Assembly: GCF_003389455.1 (NCBI RefSeq)
Contig: NZ_QUAC01000480.1
Coordinates: 1 to 44,322 of the forward strand
Reading direction: 5' to 3'
DNA: 44,322 bases
DNA from: Streptomyces inhibens
Lineage (GTDB): Bacteria > Actinomycetota > Actinomycetes > Streptomycetales > Streptomycetaceae
Shown: positions 1 to 8,685 of the stretch, piece after piece
Layout: the number at the start of each line of letters is the position of its first letter
How positions within the stretch are numbered: the stretch's first letter is position 1
Made by a program: the position numbers and the translations under genes
Notes under the pieces: generated by a model
Database searches by the model: none
The model's input: the letters and a program-made list of their open reading frames with translations, nothing else
What the model was told of the DNA's origin: nothing

Positions 1-1114
1 GGGCCAGGGCCCGGCCGGCGGCCCCGGTGCTCCGGGCGGCGCCGGAGCGTACGGCGCGGGCACCGCGGCCGGGCCCGTACAGGTAGGCCGCGAGGGCAGT
101 GATCACAGCGATGACGAGGACGGTGCGAGTGCTCTGGCGCAGGAAGCGGACGAACGTGTCGAAGATGGTGGCGGCCGCGTCCCGGGGCATGGTGGCCGGC
201 CGGACGGAGTCCAGATACACCCCGCGCATGACCGCGAGGCCGATGAGCAGCACGATCATCATCACGCCGATCCCGATCGCGGCGCTCATCAGCGCCACCC
301 GGTGCGCGGGCATCACCCAGACGGCGAGCGCGACCAGCGCGAGGCCCACGACGGGCAACCAGGTGCCGACGACATCGAGCAGGCGCATGACGCCCTGCGC
401 CTGCTGGAGCTTGTCGACCTGCAACAGCGGAACGGTCCGGTCGATCTTGGGGATGTCTGCCGCCTTCTCGAAGCCGGCGTCCACCAGGCGCTGCTTGACC
501 TTGTCGACGATGGTGCCGATGTCCAGGACGATGGTGTCCCCCCGCGCTTGCACCGCGCTGTTCCCCTCGCCGGTGAGGACCTTCACCACCGCGGCGTGGG
601 CAACACGGTTGGCCTCGTCCCACACCTGGGCGAACTGGTGGCTGGTCACCACCTTCGACACCACACCGTGCACAGTGTGGGTGAGCGCGCTCTTCAGAGG
701 GCCGGCCAGCGCCGGGGTGTGCTTCACCACCACGGGCGGTGCGCCGGCCTTCTGGAGGGCCTTGGTGAGGGATTCGGTGATCGCTTTGACGTCGACGGTG
801 CCGACCACGCGGTTGGTCAGCCGGTCGGTCACGACATTCTGCACGGCGGGCTCGGAGGCGAGGGGTGCCACGGTCTGGACGTACCGGTCGGTGTCGACAA
901 CCTCCCTGTCCACCCAGGTGGCAACGACAGCGAGCGGGGCGAGGAGGAAGGCCAGAACCAGCAGGACGCATCCTGCCGTGTAGCGCCAGCACCGGTGGCG
1001 CACGGCGGCGGCCTTGCGCAGCCTGTCGTACTCCGCGCGTTCGGCGGCGCTCAGGGCGGGCTCCTCTTCGGGCCTACCGGAGCCTTGGGGAGCGGAGGGG
1101 CTGGACGAGGCCAT
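1..1114 (-). CDS. Integral membrane protein, 3' end outside window
   Basis: Starts at the ATG complementary to 1112-1114, preceded by a GGGAGGAG ribosome site, and runs off the left edge after about 371 residues. The N-terminus is hydrophilic (MASSSPSAPQG), then one membrane segment at about residues 38-62 is followed by a long, probably extracytoplasmic, stretch of about 190 residues. At least three more hydrophobic segments follow, near 250-297 and 335-355. It resembles uncharacterised actinobacterial membrane proteins that alternate one TM, a large loop and a C-terminal TM cluster. No catalytic motif was seen. The next gene upstream on this strand ends 336 bp away, so it probably has its own promoter. 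Function unknown. Confidence 0.8.
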   Translation of the reverse strand, partial: MASSSPSAPQGSGRPEEEPALSAAERAEYDRLRKAAAVRHRCWRYTAGCVLLVLAFLLAPLAVVATWVDREVVDTDRYVQTVAPLASEPAVQNVVTDRLTNRVVGTVDVKAITESLTKALQKAGAPPVVVKHTPALAGPLKSALTHTVHGVVSKVVTSHQFAQVWDEANRVAHAAVVKVLTGEGNSAVQARGDTIVLDIGTIVDKVKQRLVDAGFEKAADIPKIDRTVPLLQVDKLQQAQGVMRLLDVVGTWLPVVGLALVALAVWVMPAHRVALMSAAIGIGVMMIVLLIGLAVMRGVYLDSVRPATMPRDAAATIFDTFVRFLRQSTRTVLVIAVITALAAYLYGPGRGARAVRSGAARSTGAAGRALA

Positions 1115-1450
1115 CGGCTCCTCCCTTCACGCGCGGAACCGTCCATGGCCGGGCGGTGATCTCCACCGTGGCCATCGCCGCGGCTGCTCCGCATCGCCCG
1201 GGACGGGTGAGTGACCGGTGGTGCCGTATCAGTCGGTTGCGGCGGTGATCCGGCATGTCGACCACGCTGAAGCGGCCGAGCAGACGGCGCCGCGCAGCCA
1301 TGATCGCCGCGGCGCCGCGGTAGAACTGGGCGTGGCCGGGACCCGGTACTCGGGAGCAGGCGGCCTTGCCGTGCGGCGGCTCGCTCGGCCGGGGTGGTGG
1401 CATGGAGGGCCGGATGCGTCGCTGTCGCGAAGGCCTCCTCGCTCCCGGCG
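1115..1450. other. 336-bp gap without a recognisable gene
   Basis: This stretch lies between two minus-strand genes. Open frames cross it on both strands but none has a family-like sequence or a convincing ribosome site. It should hold the promoter of the membrane protein to its left. No strong inverted repeat was found by eye. Confidence 0.5.
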
Positions 1451-1648
1451 TCAGTCCGCGAGGCGGCGCATCTCCTCGACGCGCAGGCCGAGATCCCGGA
1501 AGCGGTTCAGCAGCCCGTACAGATGCGCCTCGTCGGTCACCGCCCCGAAGAACAGCGTCTGCCGGGGGGCCAGCACCCTGTCCAGCTCCGGGAACGCCTC
1601 GGCCAGGCCCGCGGATACGTGGCCGGTGACGCGGAACTCGTAACGCAT
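1451..1648 (-). CDS. Small conserved-looking protein, 65 residues
   Basis: The ATG at 1648 (MRYEFRVTGHVS) has GGAGGAG about 11 bases upstream; a GTG three codons earlier is too close to that site. The frame is open further upstream, but that extension consists of 37-bp repeat sequence and is unlikely to be translated. The protein ends LRVEEMRRLAD. It has an alternating hydrophobic pattern consistent with a compact alpha/beta fold, with no signal peptide, TM segment or cysteine pair. It lies just downstream of the large LuxR-type regulator, separated by tandem repeats. Function unknown. Confidence 0.65.
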   Translation of the reverse strand: MRYEFRVTGHVSAGLAEAFPELDRVLAPRQTLFFGAVTDEAHLYGLLNRFRDLGLRVEEMRRLAD

Positions 1649-1735
1649 GCGTCCCACCGCTCCTCCCCGCGCCTGGAACACCGTCTTCCCGCATGCTTGC
1701 CCGCCGTGCGACGGGACGGCATCACCCACAGCAGG

Positions 1736-1846
1736 TGACCGCACGGCAGGGCCAGCCAGCTCACAAAAGGCGTGACCGCACGGCAAGGCCGACAAGCTCA
1801 CAGAAAGCGCAATCGCACGGCAAGGCCGGCAAGCTCACAGAAGGCG
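1736..1846. repeat. Three tandem copies of a 37-bp repeat
   Basis: Copies lie at 1736-1772, 1773-1809 and 1810-1846. Copies 1 and 2 match at 31 of 37 bases and copies 2 and 3 at 32 of 37. Each contains the core CGCACGGCA and the block AGCTCACA. Copy 3 covers the last codons and TGA stop of the LAL regulator, so the array looks like successive duplication of that gene's 3' end. The other copies extend into the spacer before the 65-residue protein. Confidence 0.85.
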
Positions 1847-4534
1847 GAACTCCCGGCCGCGCTCGACCGCTTCGCGGCGGGAGGAGACGCAGAGTTTGCG
1901 GTAGATGCTCCGTAGATGCGTCTTGACGGTGTTGACGGACAGGTGCAGGGCGGCGGCGATCTCGTCGGTGGTCATCATCCGCTCCAGGTACGCGAGCACC
2001 TCCCGTTCACGGCCGCTCAGCGGTTCGATCAGGATCGGGTCGTCCTGACGGTCCGGTGGCCGTGCGGTGAGCCAGGCATGTACGCCGAGCGGGCCGTCCG
2101 GGCGGTGGAGCAGGTGCCGCATCCAGGGTCTGGCCTCGGTGAAAGGCCGTCGCAGTTGTTCGGGGCGTGCCGCGTCCAGAGCCTGGGCGAGCAGGGCGTG
2201 AGCGGCTGCCCGGTCGCCGCCCAGCATCGCGGCGCGGGTCCGCAGCAGCCCGATCCGTACGCGATCGGGCAGGCTCGGCCCGGGTGAGTCTTCGATCGGG
2301 GCGACGAGGTGCAGAGCGGTCTCGGTGTGTCCGGCGGCGAGGTGGGCGAGCGCGAGGGCGACGGTCCGGGACGGGCTTGCAGCTTCGGCCCCGTCCAAGG
2401 CGGAGATCGCCGTCGCATGGTCCCCGCGGGCCAGGGCCGCGGTGGAGCGCGCGACGGCCAGGCGTTCGGCGGGCCACACAAGGGCGGATGGGACGAGTTC
2501 GTCCAGGGCCGCGAGGGCCGCTGCCCACCGGCCTTGCGCCAGTTCCACCCGGGACCAGAGGATCGCTCTCTCCGTCATCAGCACCGGGTCGTCGTGGGTA
2601 TCGGGGAGCGCCTCGGCCTGATCGATGTGGCGAATCGCCGTGCTGACCTCGCCGCGTTCGCATGCCACAGTGGCAAGCGCCAGGTGACCGGCCCCCGAAC
2701 GGTGGGGCTGGGGTATGCCGTGCTGGTCGGCGACGGCGAGGGAGCACCGGGCGTGGTCCGACGCCAGGGTCAGCGCCCCGTCGATCCCCTCGGCCAGGGC
2801 GAGCCGCCCCAAGCACTGGTGCCGCACGAGGTGCGTCGCCTCGGCCGTACAGGCCCGCGCGGCGTCCGCGAACGCGGTCCGGGCGTCGTCGAGGCGTCCG
2901 GACTTCAGCAGGGCGCAGGCCGGCCCGTGGCGTCGCAGCGCCTCGATCTCGGGGTGTTCCTTGATCCGGAATCGTGGCAGCTGCGCCATCAGTTCCCCGA
3001 TGTGCCGTGCCGCCTCCTCGGCCGCCGCCGTGCCGTCCGCACCTCCGTGCCGCTGCTCGTACGGCTCGGACAACAGCCGCAGGAGGACGTGGGTGAGCCG
3101 CGCCTCGGGCGTGGCACATGCTCCCTTGCAGTCCAGGTGGTACTCGGCCCGCGCGAGGCACGCGCGGCAGCCCACAGGGTCGCGCCGGGACAGGTGGCAG
3201 GCTGCCGCGACCAGGGCCGGTTCGGCTCCCGGGACGTCCGCGGGCATGCGGGAGAAGAGCCCTTCGAGCCCCTCGGCCTCGGGGTCGGCCAGCAGACGTC
3301 CGGGCATCAGGTGCCGGACGGCCTCGGCGGCGCCGTACTTCCAGTCCCCGCCCGCGGCCGCGTGGGCCAGGGCCTCGGTGACCTGGCCGGAACCGGTGAA
3401 CCAGCGTGCGGCCCGGCGGTGCAACCTTGGTTCGAGGCCGGGCCGCCGGCTGCGCAGATGCGCATGGAGCACCGCGGCGAACAGCGGGTGGAAGCGACAC
3501 CACCCCGTGTCGGCAAGGGGTTCGACGAAGGCGTTGGCACGCGTCAGCCGCGTCAGGATCCCCTCGGCGTCCTGGCGCCCCGTCAGCGCGTTGGCGAGAT
3601 CGGGGTGCACCCGGTCCAGGATGCTGACACGCAGCAGCAACTCCCGGGTCGCGGCGGGCTGGGCGTCGAGGATCTCGGCGGTCAGGTAGTCGGCGACCGC
3701 GTGCTCGGAGGCGGTGAACGACCGCACAAAGCCGTCCGCGTCGCCCGAACCCTCCATGGCCAGGGCGCACAGCCGCAGCCCGGCGGCCCAGCCCTCGGTG
3801 CGGCTGGTGAGGGCCTCCACGGTCTCCCTGCCCGGCACCAGACCGTGCCCGCGCAGCAGCACGGCCACCTCGTGCGGGGTGAACGCCAGGTCGGCGCCCC
3901 GGATCTCGTACAGCCGGTCCTCGGTGCGGTAGCGGTGGAGCGGCAGCGAGGGATCCTCCCGGCTGGTCAGGACCAGGCGCAGCCGCGGCCCGGCGTGGTC
4001 CAGGACGAATCCCAGGCCCGATGTCACCTCCCGGCCGGGCACCTTGTCCAGGCCGTCGAGCACGAGGACCACCGGCTCGGGAAGCCGTTCCAGGGCGGAG
4101 CAGAGGCGGACCAGCATCGAGTGATCGGCGCTGCCGGCACCGACAGGCATGCCGATGTCACCGGTGAGTCCGAGAAGCCCGCGGCGCAACGCCTCCACGA
4201 TGTAGGCCCAGATGACACCGGGGGTGTCGTCGGAGTCCAGGGTCACCCACACCACCGGCCCCGGGTGCGTCCCCCCTTGCGTCCAGGAGGAGACGAGAAT
4301 CGTCTTTCCGGCCCCTGCCGCGCCCGTGACGACGGTGAGCGGCCCGTTCGTGCCATCGGTGAGCCGGTCCAGGAGCCGCTGTCTGCGGACGAAGCCGCGA
4401 GCGACGGCCGGGACCGAGAACTTGGCCGCGAGCAGTGGGCCCCCGGACGGGTCCAGCGGTACGCCGGCTACGCCGAAGGACGGGACGACGGTGTTCTCGC
4501 CGCCCTCTGCGCCTGAGGCACGGGCTGGAAGCAT
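1835..4534 (-). CDS. LAL-type LuxR transcriptional regulator (MalT-like STAND ATPase)
   Basis: An 899-residue ATP-dependent transcription regulator of the LAL class, the usual size of 850-1000. A Walker A motif GAAGAGKT is at about 71-78 and a Walker B-like VVLVLDGLD at about 150. Winged-helix and helical-repeat sequence fills the middle. The C-terminal 65 residues are a LuxR helix-turn-helix: LSGREREVLAYL, then TDEIAAALHLSVNTVKTHL. The start at 4534 (MLPARASGAEGG) is preceded by a GGGGGTGG run. The frame stays open upstream but becomes Arg/Pro-rich, so that extension was not used. Such proteins sense a metabolite through the central repeats and activate nearby genes. It is divergent from the diacylglycerol-kinase-like gene, a possible target. 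The ligand is unknown. Confidence 0.9.
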   Translation of the reverse strand: MLPARASGAEGGENTVVPSFGVAGVPLDPSGGPLLAAKFSVPAVARGFVRRQRLLDRLTDGTNGPLTVVTGAAGAGKTILVSSWTQGGTHPGPVVWVTLDSDDTPGVIWAYIVEALRRGLLGLTGDIGMPVGAGSADHSMLVRLCSALERLPEPVVLVLDGLDKVPGREVTSGLGFVLDHAGPRLRLVLTSREDPSLPLHRYRTEDRLYEIRGADLAFTPHEVAVLLRGHGLVPGRETVEALTSRTEGWAAGLRLCALAMEGSGDADGFVRSFTASEHAVADYLTAEILDAQPAATRELLLRVSILDRVHPDLANALTGRQDAEGILTRLTRANAFVEPLADTGWCRFHPLFAAVLHAHLRSRRPGLEPRLHRRAARWFTGSGQVTEALAHAAAGGDWKYGAAEAVRHLMPGRLLADPEAEGLEGLFSRMPADVPGAEPALVAAACHLSRRDPVGCRACLARAEYHLDCKGACATPEARLTHVLLRLLSEPYEQRHGGADGTAAAEEAARHIGELMAQLPRFRIKEHPEIEALRRHGPACALLKSGRLDDARTAFADAARACTAEATHLVRHQCLGRLALAEGIDGALTLASDHARCSLAVADQHGIPQPHRSGAGHLALATVACERGEVSTAIRHIDQAEALPDTHDDPVLMTERAILWSRVELAQGRWAAALAALDELVPSALVWPAERLAVARSTAALARGDHATAISALDGAEAASPSRTVALALAHLAAGHTETALHLVAPIEDSPGPSLPDRVRIGLLRTRAAMLGGDRAAAHALLAQALDAARPEQLRRPFTEARPWMRHLLHRPDGPLGVHAWLTARPPDRQDDPILIEPLSGREREVLAYLERMMTTDEIAAALHLSVNTVKTHLRSIYRKLCVSSRREAVERGREFRLL

Positions 4535-4776
4535 GAGCACCACCCCCAGGAGGCGATGGACGGCGCCTGGCCGGGCATGGACTCCGCTTCCGCCACTGGG
4601 TGAAGCGGCTCGTGGCGGGGGACCGGAACCGGCTTTCCCATGGTCACGTGCTCGGCCGTTGATCGCCACGCGACGACCTGGGGACGGATCGCCCGCCCCG
4701 GGTGATGCGCTTCGCGGGCCGCGCCCGTGGAGTGGACGGTGGGAGGGCTGTGGCAGGCGGCGGGAGGTTTGATCGC

Positions 4777-6117
4777 GTGGACAGACGCTGGGCCGCACGG
4801 CTGGCCCTGGCGGCGGGAACGGCGGCGCTGCTGGTCCTGCTGGTGTTCGCCGGGCTACGGAGCGTCGTGCTGGTGGCCGTGGGGCTGGCCGGGCTGGCCG
4901 CCACGGCGGCCGGCCTGTGGTGGGTGCTCGCGCACGGAGGTGCGGCCAGGGTGCTCGGTCTCCTGCTGACGGCAGCCGCACCGGTCGCCGTCCTGGTGCT
5001 CTACGCGGTCGCCGGGCTGCTGTGGGTGGTGCTCGTCTCGCTCGCCCTGTGGACGCTTGCCGTCGTCACGGGCAGAACAGCACTGGCACAGGACACCGGC
5101 CCGGCGCGCACGCCGGAACGCCGGGTCGCTCCTCCGGGACGCCCGTTCCTGATCATGAACCCGCGCTCGGGCGGCGGGAAGGTCGGGAGGTTCCACTTGA
5201 CGGACAAGGCCAGGGCTCTCGGCGCCGAAGTCGTCGTGCTGGACCCCGCGCAGCCGCAGGACGTGGCCGAGCTGGCGAGGCGGGCCGTCGACGACGGCGC
5301 CGACCTGCTCGGTGTCGCGGGCGGCGACGGTACACAGGCCCTGGTCGCGGGCGTGGCGGCGGAGCGCGGCGTTCCGTTCGTCGTCATCTGCGCCGGGACC
5401 CGCAACCATTTCGCCATGGACCTCGGCCTCGACCGTGAGGATCCCTCGGCGTGCCTTGAGGCGCTCACCGACGGCGTCGAGCTACGCGTCGACCTGGGCT
5501 TCATCGACGTGGGGGCGCCCGCGGCGGAAGGCCGGGGGCGGGTCTTCGTCAACAACGCCTCCTTCGGCGCGTACGCGACCGTGGTGCAGAGCCCGGCCTA
5601 TCGCGACGACAAGGCCCGTACCACCCTTCAGCTGCTGCCCGACCTGCTGACCCACCACAGCGGCCCGCGCCTGAAGGTGCACGCTGATGCCGTGACCGTC
5701 GACGGGCCCCAAGCCGTTCTGGTGAGCAACAACCCCTACCGGATGGGAGATCCCGCGGGTCTGGGGCGCCGGGAACGGCTGGACTCCGGTGTCCTGGGAG
5801 TGCTTGGTGTCACGGTCGACAACGCGGTGCAGGCGGCCGCAATGCTGCGCGGCAGGCACGGGCCCGGACTGACCTCGATCGCCGCCCAGGAGGTGGTCGT
5901 CGACGCCGACGCACCCGCCATCCCGGTGGGTGTCGACGGCGAGGCCCTCACCGTGCCCACCCCCGTACGCTGCTGGATCGAACCGGGCGCGCTGCGCGTA
6001 CGACTGCCCCGCCACCGTCCCGGCGTGCCGCGCGGCAAGCCGCCGATGGACTGGCGCAGGGTGCGCAGGCTGGCCCTGACGGTGGGACGGGCCGCGGCGG
6101 GGCGTGACACCGGTTGA
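4777..6117 (+). CDS. Diacylglycerol kinase catalytic-domain protein with N-terminal membrane domain
   Basis: A membrane-anchored lipid-kinase-like enzyme of 446 residues. The first 100 residues hold about four hydrophobic segments. A DAGK catalytic domain follows: FLIMNPRSGGGK, the nucleotide-binding VAGGDGTQALVAG, and CAGTRNHFAMDLGLDRED. The FVNNASFGAYA and SNNPYRMG blocks are also typical of the DgkB/YegS group. Members phosphorylate diacylglycerol or related lipids with ATP at the inner membrane face. The GTG at 4777 has GGGAGG nine bases upstream; an earlier ATG at 4702 is in frame but has no site. The lipid substrate cannot be told from sequence. It is divergent from the LAL regulator across 242 bp. 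Confidence 0.87.
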   Translation: MDRRWAARLALAAGTAALLVLLVFAGLRSVVLVAVGLAGLAATAAGLWWVLAHGGAARVLGLLLTAAAPVAVLVLYAVAGLLWVVLVSLALWTLAVVTGRTALAQDTGPARTPERRVAPPGRPFLIMNPRSGGGKVGRFHLTDKARALGAEVVVLDPAQPQDVAELARRAVDDGADLLGVAGGDGTQALVAGVAAERGVPFVVICAGTRNHFAMDLGLDREDPSACLEALTDGVELRVDLGFIDVGAPAAEGRGRVFVNNASFGAYATVVQSPAYRDDKARTTLQLLPDLLTHHSGPRLKVHADAVTVDGPQAVLVSNNPYRMGDPAGLGRRERLDSGVLGVLGVTVDNAVQAAAMLRGRHGPGLTSIAAQEVVVDADAPAIPVGVDGEALTVPTPVRCWIEPGALRVRLPRHRPGVPRGKPPMDWRRVRRLALTVGRAAAGRDTG

Positions 6118-6191
6118 TTCAGCACCGGCCGCTCCCCCGTCGTCGCACGTTGTGACCATGCGAAGCGCGCCTGCTCGGGCACCCTGGAGGT

Positions 6192-6713
6192 GTGACACAC
6201 CGGACCCGCGCGCATGACGCACAGACTCGGCCACCGACCGGTGCCGCTCATATCGACTACAGCGGCGCGGTATACGGCTCGCTGCTCGCCGCCTCCGTGG
6301 TGGTCGGCGCCGGAACGCTCGGCTCGTTTCCGCGGTTGGAACTCATGGTGCTGCTGCTCGGTACCGGTCTGGTGTTCTGGGCCGCGCATGTCTTCTCCCG
6401 CCTCTTCGGAGCCCGTATGGTGCACGGGCCCGTGAGCCGGAAGGAGGTTCGCCGCCTGTTCGCCGACGAGCGGCCGATCCTCAAGGCGGCCGTCCCACCG
6501 GCCGCTGCCGTGGCGATCAGCCCACTCTTCGGACTGGGAGTGCAGGGAACGGCCTGGCTGGCGCTCACTGTCGCTCTGGCCGGACAGGTCGGCTGGGCGA
6601 CTCTGGCCGCCGTGCGCGCCGGTGCCTCGCGCCGTCTGATCCTGGTCGCGGGTGCGGTGAACCTTCTCCTCGGATTGGTCATCGTGGTCTTCAAGGTCGC
6701 GCTCCAGCACTGA
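6192..6713 (+). CDS. Small integral membrane protein, 173 residues
   Basis: A hydrophilic 22-residue N-terminus is followed by four hydrophobic segments: near 27-47, 49-68, 98-140 (probably two passes) and 148-168. Between the second and third is a basic cytoplasmic-looking loop (VSRKEVRRLFADERPI). The GTG at 6192 follows GGAGG by only one base, so the exact start is uncertain, but no better in-frame start is visible. It lies 74 bp after the diacylglycerol-kinase gene on the same strand and may be co-transcribed. Similar small membrane proteins are common in Streptomyces and lack an assigned role. Confidence 0.72.
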   Translation: MTHRTRAHDAQTRPPTGAAHIDYSGAVYGSLLAASVVVGAGTLGSFPRLELMVLLLGTGLVFWAAHVFSRLFGARMVHGPVSRKEVRRLFADERPILKAAVPPAAAVAISPLFGLGVQGTAWLALTVALAGQVGWATLAAVRAGASRRLILVAGAVNLLLGLVIVVFKVALQH

Positions 6714-6873
6714 GCGACCGAACGGCTCGCGTCCACGATCGGTCGGCGGTGGGGGTGCACACGGCTCCTTCTGGTCCGCCACCGCAGGGACACCTCGGAA
6801 CTGCCCGGAGCTCCGTGGAACCAGGCACGTGCCGGCCAGGCCCTCGAATCCGGTCCGTCACCGGCCGGACGGC

Positions 6874-6905
6874 TTGACCTTCACGCATGGGTCAATCCCT
6901 AGCGT
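6874..6905 (+). promoter_or_regulatory. MerR-type promoter and operator of the oxidoreductase gene
   Basis: A -35 box TTGACC (6874-6879) and a -10 box TAGCGT (6900-6905) are 20 bp apart, the over-long spacing that MerR activators correct by untwisting DNA. The spacer holds GGTCAA (6890-6895), which with TTGACC forms a perfect inverted repeat. The start codon at 6913 lies 7 bp past the -10 box, so the transcript is probably leaderless. Confidence 0.75.
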
Positions 6906-6912
6906 CGTGTGC

Positions 6913-7962
6913 ATGAACGCATCTTTGAAGAACACCACGCCCTCCCACCGCTCCGGCGCCTTGCGCACAGGGCTGGAGGCCCGGCTCATCGCCCGGCCCA
7001 AGGGCCTGCCCGCTCCCGGCGACTTCGAGATTGCCGAGGTTGCTGTCCCCGATCCCACGCCGGGTCAGGTGGTGGTCCGCAATATGTTCATGTCGCTCGA
7101 CCCCGGCATGCTGATGCTGATCGCGGGCGAGCCCGGCCTGCCGATGCCCCGCTACGAGGTCGGCGAGGTGATGTACGGCGACGCCATCGGTGAGGTGGTC
7201 GCCTCCGCCGATCCGTCACTGGGCGAAGGCGACCTGGTGATGCACAGGCTCGGCTGGCGCGAGTACGCCGTGGCGCGGGCCGGGCTGTTCCGCCGCGTCG
7301 ACCGGGACGCCTATCCGACGCCCTCCACCTACCTGGGCTTCGGACTGGTCGCCTATGTCGGGCTCATGGACGCAGCGGAGCTACGGCCCGGCGACACCGT
7401 CTTCGTCTCCAGCGCGGCGGGGGCGACCGGAAGCATGGCCGGCCAGATCGCCAGGCTCAAGGGAGCGGCCCGGGTGATCGGCAGCGCCGGATCGCGGGCC
7501 AAAGCCGCCTATCTCACCGAGAAGCTCGGGTTCGATGCGGCCTTCGATTATCACGACGGCCCGATCGCGGACCGGCTGCGCGAGGCTGCGCCCGAAGGCA
7601 TCGACGTCTATTTCGACAATGTGGGTGGCGATCAGCTGCGTGCGGCGATCGAGGTCATGAACCCGCACGGCCGGATCGCGGTGTGCGGAGCCCTCAACCG
7701 GCAGAGCAAGGCCGGTCCCGACGAAGGGCCCGGCGACCTGCTCGGCGTCCTCGGGAAACGCCTCACCATCCGCGGCTTCACGCTGAGCGATCACCTTGAG
7801 CGCGCTCCGGAGTTCGGCGCGCAGTTCCGCTCCTGGCTGCGCGAGGGTTCGATCGTCCACGACGAGACGGTGATCGATGGGCTGGCCAACGCGCCGCAGG
7901 CCCTGCTCGATCTTGTGAAGGGCGCGTACACCGGGAAGACAGTGGTCCGGCTGGGGAGTTGA
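6913..7962 (+). CDS. NADP-dependent oxidoreductase, zinc-free medium-chain dehydrogenase family
   Basis: A 349-residue enzyme of the leukotriene B4 12-hydroxydehydrogenase / CurA-like branch, which reduces the C=C bond of alpha,beta-unsaturated aldehydes and ketones with NADPH. Visible marks are the N-terminal FEIAEVAVPDPTPGQVVVRN and VRNMFMSLDPGM, the Rossmann segment VFVSSAAGATGSMAGQIARL, and DVYFDNVGGDQLRAAI. No zinc-binding cysteine cluster is present. The ATG at 6913 has no Shine-Dalgarno site and sits 7 bp from the -10 box, fitting leaderless translation. A MerR gene follows immediately and the two promoters share their first 12 bases, so induction by a reactive electrophile through that regulator is likely (inference). 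Confidence 0.9.
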   Translation: MNASLKNTTPSHRSGALRTGLEARLIARPKGLPAPGDFEIAEVAVPDPTPGQVVVRNMFMSLDPGMLMLIAGEPGLPMPRYEVGEVMYGDAIGEVVASADPSLGEGDLVMHRLGWREYAVARAGLFRRVDRDAYPTPSTYLGFGLVAYVGLMDAAELRPGDTVFVSSAAGATGSMAGQIARLKGAARVIGSAGSRAKAAYLTEKLGFDAAFDYHDGPIADRLREAAPEGIDVYFDNVGGDQLRAAIEVMNPHGRIAVCGALNRQSKAGPDEGPGDLLGVLGKRLTIRGFTLSDHLERAPEFGAQFRSWLREGSIVHDETVIDGLANAPQALLDLVKGAYTGKTVVRLGS

Positions 7963-7990
7963 CCTTCACGTGTGCGTAAGGCCGTACGGT
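7959..7990 (+). promoter_or_regulatory. MerR-type promoter of the merR-like gene
   Basis: TTGACC (7959-7964) and TACGGT (7985-7990) are again 20 bp apart. The 12 bases TTGACCTTCACG are identical to those of the promoter at 6874. The -35 box overlaps the oxidoreductase stop codon (7960-7962). An imperfect dyad CCTTCACG...CGTAAGG lies in the spacer. Autoregulation by the encoded MerR protein is inferred. Confidence 0.65.
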
Positions 7991-8010
7991 CGGACCTGGA
8001 GGTGGCTGCG

Positions 8011-8433
8011 ATGCTGATCGGTGAACTGGCCGCGGAGGCGGGGACCACGACCCGTGCCCTGCGCTACTACGAGGAGCAGGGTCTGCTGGAGTCCGGCCGT
8101 ACGGCGGCGGGTTATCGCGTGTACGAGCCTGGCGCGGTGCGCCGGGTCCGCAACATCCGCGAGCTTCTGGCCAGCGGGTTCACCGTCGAAGATGTGAAGT
8201 CCTTCCTTCGCTACCTCGACGCCGACCTACCTGAGGTGGTCTCCTACCACCCGCTGTGCACCGACGGGTACGCCGTTGTAGGCGCACAGCGGGTGGCCGA
8301 GCTGGAAGAGCGGATCGCCGCGCTCACCGAGTTGCGTGACAACCTCGTCCACCGAATGCCCTGGCTGGCGGCCCGTGGAGGAATCACCGCGTACAGCGAT
8401 CACCCGAGCAGCACCTCGGCAATGGGGACTTGA
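8011..8433 (+). CDS. MerR-family transcriptional regulator
   Basis: A 140-residue regulator with the MerR winged-helix N-terminus: LIGELAAEAGTTTRALRYY, then EEQGLLESGRTAAGYRVY, then RVRNIRELLASGFTVEDV. A coiled-coil dimer helix (about 86-112) ends in a short effector region. A single Cys in the sequence YHPLCTDGY gives no obvious metal site, so sensing of an organic or electrophilic molecule is more likely than a metal. The ATG at 8011 has GGAGG nine bases upstream; the frame is open back to 7972 but that part overlaps the promoter. It lies directly downstream of the oxidoreductase gene it probably controls. Confidence 0.9.
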   Translation: MLIGELAAEAGTTTRALRYYEEQGLLESGRTAAGYRVYEPGAVRRVRNIRELLASGFTVEDVKSFLRYLDADLPEVVSYHPLCTDGYAVVGAQRVAELEERIAALTELRDNLVHRMPWLAARGGITAYSDHPSSTSAMGT

Positions 8434-8580
8434 CCCTGCCGTCGGCAGCAATGCGACTGCGACGCACCTCTGTTGCGACGCCCACGCGCATGGCGTGGCG
8501 TCGGGGGCGGGCATCGGGAACAGGGCGCCACGCCAGCGGGAAGACCGGAAGCGGTGCTGTCGGCCTCGCGTCTCCTTCGG

Positions 8581-8685
8581 CTACGCCGGCCTCCTGGAAA
8601 CGTAGCTCCCGGCCGTCGTCAACACGATCTGCAAGGAATCCCCGGTGGCGTCGGGCACGCACTTCACACGGACGACGATGTTCAC
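8581..8685 (-). pseudogene. etfB: Truncated electron-transfer flavoprotein beta subunit (start of etfB)
   Basis: A GTG at 8685 overlaps the stop of the acyl-CoA dehydrogenase gene (GTGA overlap). The first 16 residues, MNIVVRVKCVPDATGD, match the conserved EtfB N-terminus (normally M-K-I-V-V-C-V-K-x-V-P-D). Similarity then stops and the frame ends after 34 residues at 8581. Normal EtfB is about 260 residues. The stub suggests that a downstream etfBA pair, the electron acceptor of acyl-CoA dehydrogenases, was deleted here. Confidence 0.72.

Noticed and set aside
2309..4516. 735-codon plus-strand frame opposite the LAL regulator
   Set aside because: Antisense shadow without any recognised motif or ribosome site.
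4535..4981. N-terminal extension of the LAL regulator to 4981
   Set aside because: Low-complexity Arg/Pro sequence that overlaps the opposite-strand kinase gene; the family start fits 4534.
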